Below are positions 59,092-64,000 of a stretch of DNA of 64,000 bases, one piece after another (within the stretch, counting starts at the first letter, position 1; each line of letters starts with the position of its first letter). The stretch is from Hypericum androsaemum. Taxonomy: Eukaryota; Streptophyta; Magnoliopsida; Malpighiales; Hypericaceae. Position numbers and translations under genes: made by a program. The notes under the pieces are model-generated. The model saw only the letters and a list, made by a program, of their open reading frames with translations, ran no database searches and was not told the origin of the DNA. The DNA lies in assembly GCA_963995505.1 (NCBI GenBank), contig OZ023196.1, forward strand, positions 13,513,106 through 13,577,105, in the 5' to 3' direction.

Positions 59092-59615
59092 AATCTGTTT
59101 GTTTGACTTTGACTGTACCGTTGATACCGTTCTTGTACTTTCGCAAATGCAGGTTATAGTGAATTTAAGCTAGACTAAGCAATTTTGACCGCTCGTCTAG
59201 GTTCTCCTCCGTACGAGACTTCTCAGCAAGGGTTGGATCTAGCATGTACTTCGCGACCGCCCATCGCAAGTCTGACTCAATATTCCAATGACAAATGACT
59301 GCAGCTCAACGCAGTGGTTCCCATACATTCGTTTGATTCTATAAACATCAACAACGCTCACGAGCAAAATCTAACCCTGTGTCTGTTCCCTTTTCTATAG
59401 TGTAGCCGAGAGGTGGTCAATCTATGGGAACCACTGCCCCGAGCTACAATCATTTTCCATCCGCATACTTAGTCAGACTTGCGATGGGGTGTCGTCGAGA
59501 TACAAGCTAGATCGAACCCTTGCCGAGAAGTCTCTTACAGAGGAGAACACACAGTAGCGGTCAAGATTGGTTAGGCTGGCTTCAATTCACTACAACTTGC
59601 AGGGACACTACCATT
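59092..59615. pseudogene. Head-to-head inverted pair of hAT 3'-end fragments
   Basis: The left half (59092-59325, hAT gene on minus) matches 28995-29230. The right half (59328-59615) is the same region in the opposite orientation, extended into the intron. On + it reads AERWSIYGNHCPELQSFSIRI and SSRYKLDRTLAEK; the second conserved Trp is Arg here. The arms are about 230 bp with a loop of about 70-90 bp. Neither half encodes a complete protein. Confidence 0.85.
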
Positions 59616-60178
59616 TCTTATCGATAAGAAATATAAAAGGTATTTGATGGTCTAAGACAATACAGTGTTTAATTTATAGGACCTCGGGCCGGGGTTAATA
59701 AGGTAACGAAGTTTACAACCATTACTTTTTTTCCTTTTCGGTAGGATAAAAAAAGAGTAAGTTTATAATAGTTTCCCTATATTTCGTATCCATATATAGC
59801 ATACAGCAAATAAAAGATTTAGACTATTGGTTGAAAAATATATTATATGCTGCGTCGAATCTTTATTTTCAATATTTTAAAAACTGAACTGGGAGAAGAT
59901 CCAAAAATTTTCAATTTTTTGGTTCATCCGATCGGGCCGTCGATCGGACCAGAGCTTTTTTATACTAATATTTATTAATAAGGTAAAATAAATTTAATCA
60001 AGCATAAAAATAATAATATGCCAAATATCGTAAAATATTTACCAATTTTGGTATACAATTTATCCAAACAATATATTCAAATATTAATTTATCAAGTCTA
60101 GAAGTAAATGAAGATGGTGATACAAGTTTTCTTGTTTGACATATTAGTCAAATTTATTTAACTTAGTTGACATATTAT
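59616..60178. other. AT-rich spacer
   Basis: No gene supported. Confidence 0.5.
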
Positions 60179-60646
60179 CATTGTTTTCAAAAACGACCCA
60201 GAGAGCGACCCGGATTTTGGTCCGTTCTCTGGGTCAACCGGTCCAACCGGTCAAACCGGCAGTCGGACCGGTAGTTTATTATATATATTTTTAATATATA
60301 TTTAGTAAATAATAGGTTTAAAAATTAATATTCTTGAAATATTGGTAAATTTATTTCATATTTAGTATAATTATCTTTGTAGATTTAGTTTATTTTGTGT
60401 TGATTTAGAAAAATCTAGTAGAAAATCTGATTTTTTTGGGTTGGGTTGGGTGAAATCTGGTTTTTGGGTTGGTTTTTTGGTCAAACCTAATGAACCAGAT
60501 TTTTCTGGGTCAAAAATCCGATCCAACCGCCCGGTCTGACCAGAAATCTTCCGGTTCGTTAGGTAACCGGTCGAACTTGGTTTTTTGACCCGGGATTGGT
60601 TCCGTTTCGCGGTCCGACTGGTCGGACCGCCGTCTCGAAAACAATG
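60179..60646. mobile_element. Non-autonomous hAT-type element (468 bp) with ACCGGT-rich ends
   Basis: Perfect 10-bp inverted ends CATTGTTTTC / GAAAACAATG and perfect 8-bp direct repeats CATATTAT (60171-60178 and 60647-60654). The subterminal regions contain palindromic CCGGTCCAACCGGT and GGTCCGACTGGTCGGACC motifs. The minus-strand frame 60371-60769 is repeat-derived and crosses the end. Confidence 0.85.
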
Positions 60647-60719
60647 CATATTATCAAGAATTGTAAAAAAAATAAGTTTATTGTGATCCAAAGGTGGTCC
60701 ATACGCTCCGAGTGTGGAA

Positions 60720-60943
60720 GTGAAGGTGTTAGTTCTAGAATGGGTAAACAAATTTGGATATATTTCCAAAAAAGATAGAAACTTAAATATATTCCCATTT
60801 CCAAAAATTATGAATATTTTTAAATTTTTTATTAAACTACCTATTTTAGAAATATATTTAACTTTCTATCCATTTTGAAAATATATCTAATTCATTTACT
60901 CATTTTAAAAAAACCCAAAAATATGAAAGACTATTTTTTTTGA
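60720..60943. repeat. AT-rich satellite, left block
   Basis: Units with ATATTTCCAAAAAAGATAGAAA, TATTCCCATTTCCAAAAATT and TTTTTTATTAAACTACCTATTTTAGAAATATA, the same family as 62470-63055. The block is interrupted by the Mutator-like element that begins at 60944. Confidence 0.75.
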
Positions 60944-62172
60944 GATTATTACTGAGAGGACCCCTGGGTATAGTCAAATAGACTCTGAGGACCCTGTAGT
61001 TTCCCTACTAATTGCTGAGCCCCTGTAGTTTAGTTACTATTATACATTTCAGTCCCTATAGCGAGAATCAGTAATTTTTTCGGCAAACTCTCCACCTGAA
61101 ATGTCTAAAATATCCTTAGGTCCCTTTAGTTTGACCTCGACATGGCCGCCGCATCGCTCTCCCGCCACCTCCACAACCTTGACCTCCTCATCACGCCCGG
61201 CGTCCTCCACCACTCCTCTGCCATTGTCCTCTCCCATCCCACCCCTAGCTCCGACCCCGACCACCTCTTGTTCTTCCTCAAGGACCTCTTCACCCAACTC
61301 TAGATCGGCGGCCTCGAGTTCAAGCGGAAGGTGCTCGAGTCCTGGAGATCCTCCCCGACGATGACAAGTCGATGGTTATCATCTCCAAGGAGGCCAACCT
61401 CGAATACCTAGTCTCCCTCCTCGACTATAGCAACACCGCCGTTTGCGACCTTGCCGTCGCCACCGTCTCCCTGCTTGCTTGCGCCAGCGACGAGTCCCAT
61501 TGGGCTATCTTCGAGGAGGGAGGACTCGGCCCGCTCCTCCGCATCCTGAGTCTGGCTCGACGTCGCTCAAGGAGAAGGCCGCCACTGCCTGGAGGCTATG
61601 TCGGTCGGGGTCCCACCCAACCCAGGCCGCCTCGAGCAGAGCTATCCGGAACGATCCAAGTGTTCGACGATGTCGACAAAATCTCGATTCTTGTTTGGAC
61701 AGTTTGACAAATCACGAGCTTCTCTAACCAAACCACCCCCCCCCCCCCCCCCCCCAGTTTTAAATTAGGTTTTAATTGGAACAGATCTGGAACCCAGATT
61801 GCCTTCTTCAATGATGGTAGTTGTAGAGGTCGACACCTCCTCGTCCTTGCTTTCTGGGTTTCATTGATAGATCGAAGAAGGGAGACTGAGGGAAGGGTCG
61901 TCGTCGTAGAGTTTTTTGTCGAGCCGGGTCCGATCACCTTAGGCGATTTCTAGTTGTTGGGTTTTTTTTTTTGTAGCTTTTCCAGTCCCTGTAGGCCTAG
62001 GGGTATTTTAGATATTTCAAGTGGGGAGTTCGCCGGAAAAATTACTGATTCTGACTATAGGGACTGGAATGTATAATAGTAGCCAAACTACAGGGGCTCA
62101 GCAATTAGTAGGAAAACTACAGGGTTCTCAGAGTCTATTTGACTATACCTTGGGGTCCTCTCAGTAATTATC
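60944..62172. mobile_element. Pack-MULE (1229 bp) carrying an armadillo-repeat gene fragment
   Basis: Long inverted ends of about 160 bp: left GATTATTACTGAGAGGACCCC, right in reverse complement GATAATTACTGAGAGGACCCC, with CAAATAGACTCTGAG, AATTGCTGAGCCCCTGTAG and TTCAGTCCCTATAG-type words shared. Both flanks are T-rich, so the 9-bp duplication cannot be fixed. The interior (about 61130-61700) is a GC-rich coding fragment (next entry). A 20-base C-run lies at 61736-61755. No transposase. It is inserted within the AT-rich satellite. Confidence 0.9.
61142..61600 (+). pseudogene. Captured armadillo-repeat protein fragment
   Basis: Frame from ATG 61142: MAAASLSRHLHNLDLLITPGV, then FFLKDLFTQL and a TAG at 61301-61303 (Gln codon in relatives), then IGGLEFKRKVLES with a frame shift near 61340. 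The next frame gives SKEANLEYLVSLLDY, CDLAVATVSLLACASDESH and AIFEEGGLGPLLRIL, a clear ARM-repeat module of plant VAC8/U-box-like proteins. Similarity ends near 61600. The parent gene is not in the window. Codon third positions are C-rich, unlike the surrounding AT-rich DNA. Confidence 0.85.
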
Positions 62173-62469
62173 TTTTTTTTTTTCTTTCATGAGTATAAAA
62201 GTAAGAAAACAAGGCCTCTCTCCTAGTGGACCATCCACGGCGCGGACCTACGGTCTCCTCTTCCTCCTTGCCCATGTAAAATGCTATTTGAAATAACACT
62301 GATATGCCCATATAAAGAGAGACTAGTAAACCATAAGATATTTATATGTCCATTTAAAATGACACTACCAAATTAATCTAGAATTCAACCATTATAAGAT
62401 TGATAAATAATTCGACCATTATAAGATTAATCTATAATTCAGTGACCATAAATATCTTTTAGGTAGGTA
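62173..62469. other. Spacer with repeat words shared with 54.7-55.1 kb
   Basis: GTAAGAAAACAAGGCCTCTCTCC and CGGACCTACGGTCTCCTC are relatives of 54890-55070; TAATCTAGAATTCAACCATTATAA recurs three times nearby and at about 54780. No gene. Confidence 0.55.
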
Positions 62470-63055
62470 GAAAATACGGGGCTTTCTCTCAAATGGGTAA
62501 AAAATGAGATATATTTCTAAAAACGGCACAAGGTATTATAAATTTCAAGGAGGTCCAAGGTTCAAGCCTTGGCGTGGTGTTAAAATTTATCTTTCAAAAA
62601 AATATTTTCCAAAAAAGGGTAGAAAGCTATGTATTCTCATTTCCAAAAATTAGGAATACGTTATTTATTTTTTATTAAACCTACTTATTTTAGAAATATA
62701 CCGGACTTTCTACCAATTTTGGAATTATTAAAAAATAGATATATTTCCAAAAATGATAGAAAGTTAAATATATTCTCATTTCCTAAAATTAGGAATACAT
62801 TTTTTTATAAGTAAATTAGGAACAAATTTAAAATTTTTTATTAAAACTACCTATTTTGGAAATGTGCCTAACTTTCTACCAATTTTGGAAACTACCAAAA
62901 AGTAGAAATTTTTCCAAAAAGAGTAGAAGAAAGTTAAATCTATTCTCATTTCCAAAAATTAGGAATACATTTTTTATTTTTTATATTAAAACTACCAATT
63001 TTAGAAATATACCTGACTTTTTACCAATTTTGGAAATAATAAAAAAAATAGGTTA
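62470..63055. repeat. AT-rich satellite, right block (about 160-bp units)
   Basis: At least three units carrying ATATTCTCATTTCCnAAAATTAGGAATAC and TTTTATTAAAACTACCTATTTTnGAAAT and CTAACTTTCTACCAATTTTGGAA in fixed order. Short frames at 62629-62814 and 62856-63056 are near-identical repeat translations, not proteins. At 62548-62603 a tRNA-like GGTCCAAGGTTCAAGCCTTGG followed by a short A-rich tail may be a SINE fragment. Confidence 0.82.
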
Positions 63056-63600
63056 AAGACACTTTAGTACTCTGTATTATAGGAAATAGACACTTAAGGC
63101 CCCAAGTTATTCAAATTCAGCATAACTGGTCAAAGTTTATAAGGCAAAAGAAAGGATGATGTAGATCATAGTATGACGTCAAGTGAATGAAAGAAATGGG
63201 TGTTACTTGCATTACATTAAAACTTAACTGGTCAAGGTTTATAAGACCTGGTTGGTGTTGCTCTACTTCGCCTTATTGCCTACCAGGTTTGTAAGGACCT
63301 GGTAGTGTTCTTGTGGTTACGCAGATGCAGGTTGTAGTGAATTGAAGATAGCCTAACCGATCTTGACCGTTCTTTTGGTTTCTCCTTTATAAGAAACTTC
63401 TCGGCAAGGGTTCGATCTAGCTTGTATCTTGACGACACCCCCTCGCAATTCTGACTCAGTATGCAGATGGCAAATGATTGCAGCTCGGGGCAGTGGTTCC
63501 CATTGATTAACCACCATTCAGCTACATTATAGAAAATGAAACCGATCACAGGGTTAGATTTTGCTAATGAGCATTTTTGGATGGTCGGACACTATTTTTA
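63056..63600 (-). pseudogene. Dispersed copy of the hAT 3' end (copy 63.1-63.6 kb)
   Basis: It matches 28800-29310: AACTTAACTGGTCAAGG, CTGGTTGGTGTTGCTCTACTTCG, then the dimerisation exon on the minus strand (AEWWLINGNHCPELQSFAICI, SSRYKLDRTLAEK, SIHYNLHLRNH) with the intron acceptor TATAATGTAG. Here the exon is open throughout and has the fewest lesions among the fragments, though it lacks all upstream domains. Confidence 0.82.
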
Positions 63601-64000
63601 CCCCGCGGATCTAGAATATATTGACTTTGACTAGTTCTATGGTAGTGTCTGAGTATGAGTCCCCCTTTAGAGGTCGGGTCTATTCTAATTAGACTCTGCT
63701 TATACCCAAATAAGATCCATTATGTTTATTTTTTACTTAGATTGTAGCAGTTGTAGTTTCAGGTTTAGATGGTATTTGGATGCTTAGATGTGACTATAAA
63801 CTGGCTCCATTTGTGGCCAGCTATCTTTGACGGATGTTGTCGGCCAGATACTTTGGCGTGAAAAAAACAGTCAGGACAAATCATGATCAATCGAAGAAGC
63901 AAGTGAAAATGGATGCTACACCAAAATGGAGTGATAGAGCTTTCTCTTCCAAATCATAGAGTGCGAGTTCCGATAGAATACTTGCACTCTTTGATTTGGA
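63601..64000. other. Window-edge sequence without recognised gene
   Basis: GC-poor, no frame over 60 codons, no repeat I can match within the window. Confidence 0.45.

Overview
The window is plant nuclear DNA, most likely from a flowering tree, shrub or other eudicot or early-branching angiosperm. The evidence is spliced genes with GT-AG introns, a BAHD acyltransferase, a plant-type DUF547/MIP1 leucine-zipper gene, a cytosolic-type valyl-tRNA synthetase, and abundant plant transposon families (hAT, Mutator-like, Copia, SINE, LINE). I cannot name the species. No prokaryotic feature, CRISPR array or complete RNA gene is visible.

The gene-bearing part is roughly 4.6-31 kb. A two-exon coniferyl-alcohol-type BAHD acyltransferase lies on + (4764-7497). 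A 12-exon leucine-zipper/DUF547 protein lies on - (10295-14353). A 21-exon valyl-tRNA synthetase lies on - (19374-27086). I rebuilt all three exon by exon and every splice phase joins. The synthetase is intact except for an in-frame TGA where the family has Trp (25130-25132). A degraded hAT-family transposase gene (BED finger, DUF659, C-terminal dimerisation region) follows on - at 28891-30763. The three host genes belong to unrelated pathways (phenylpropanoid ester formation, an uncharacterised zipper protein, translation) and are ordinary separate plant transcription units, not an operon.

The left edge (1-3.6 kb) is LTR-retrotransposon-like sequence with a GC-rich minisatellite. From 31 kb to the end the window is a repeat mosaic. 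It includes: (a) a large duplicated module present at 31.8-38.9 kb and again at 51.0-54.8 kb, each copy carrying a near-palindromic inverted repeat; (b) a decayed Copia element whose RT/RNase H junction is split by about 1 kb of purine-rich minisatellite; (c) three long-TIR Mutator-like elements (39643-40858, 49595-50777, 60944-62172), the last carrying an armadillo-repeat gene fragment; (d) at least five dispersed copies of the hAT 3' end, one pair fused head-to-head; (e) a rearranged locus at 41.85-44.87 kb where hAT pieces abut a copy of the valyl-tRNA synthetase 5' exons; (f) two SINEs with long perfect target duplications; (g) several short hAT elements with 8-bp target duplications; (h) an internally deleted LTR element, a LINE RNase H remnant and AT-rich satellite.

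I see no coherent new multi-gene system. The items most worth following are the nonsense codon in the synthetase, the inverted-repeat hAT copies (possible small-RNA sources acting on the full-length hAT gene), the synthetase-hAT chimera, the minisatellite inside Copia, and a plastid tRNA-Ser fragment in the flank of the DUF547 gene. All target-duplication and exon calls come from reading the bases; family names come from recognised motifs and were not checked by database search.
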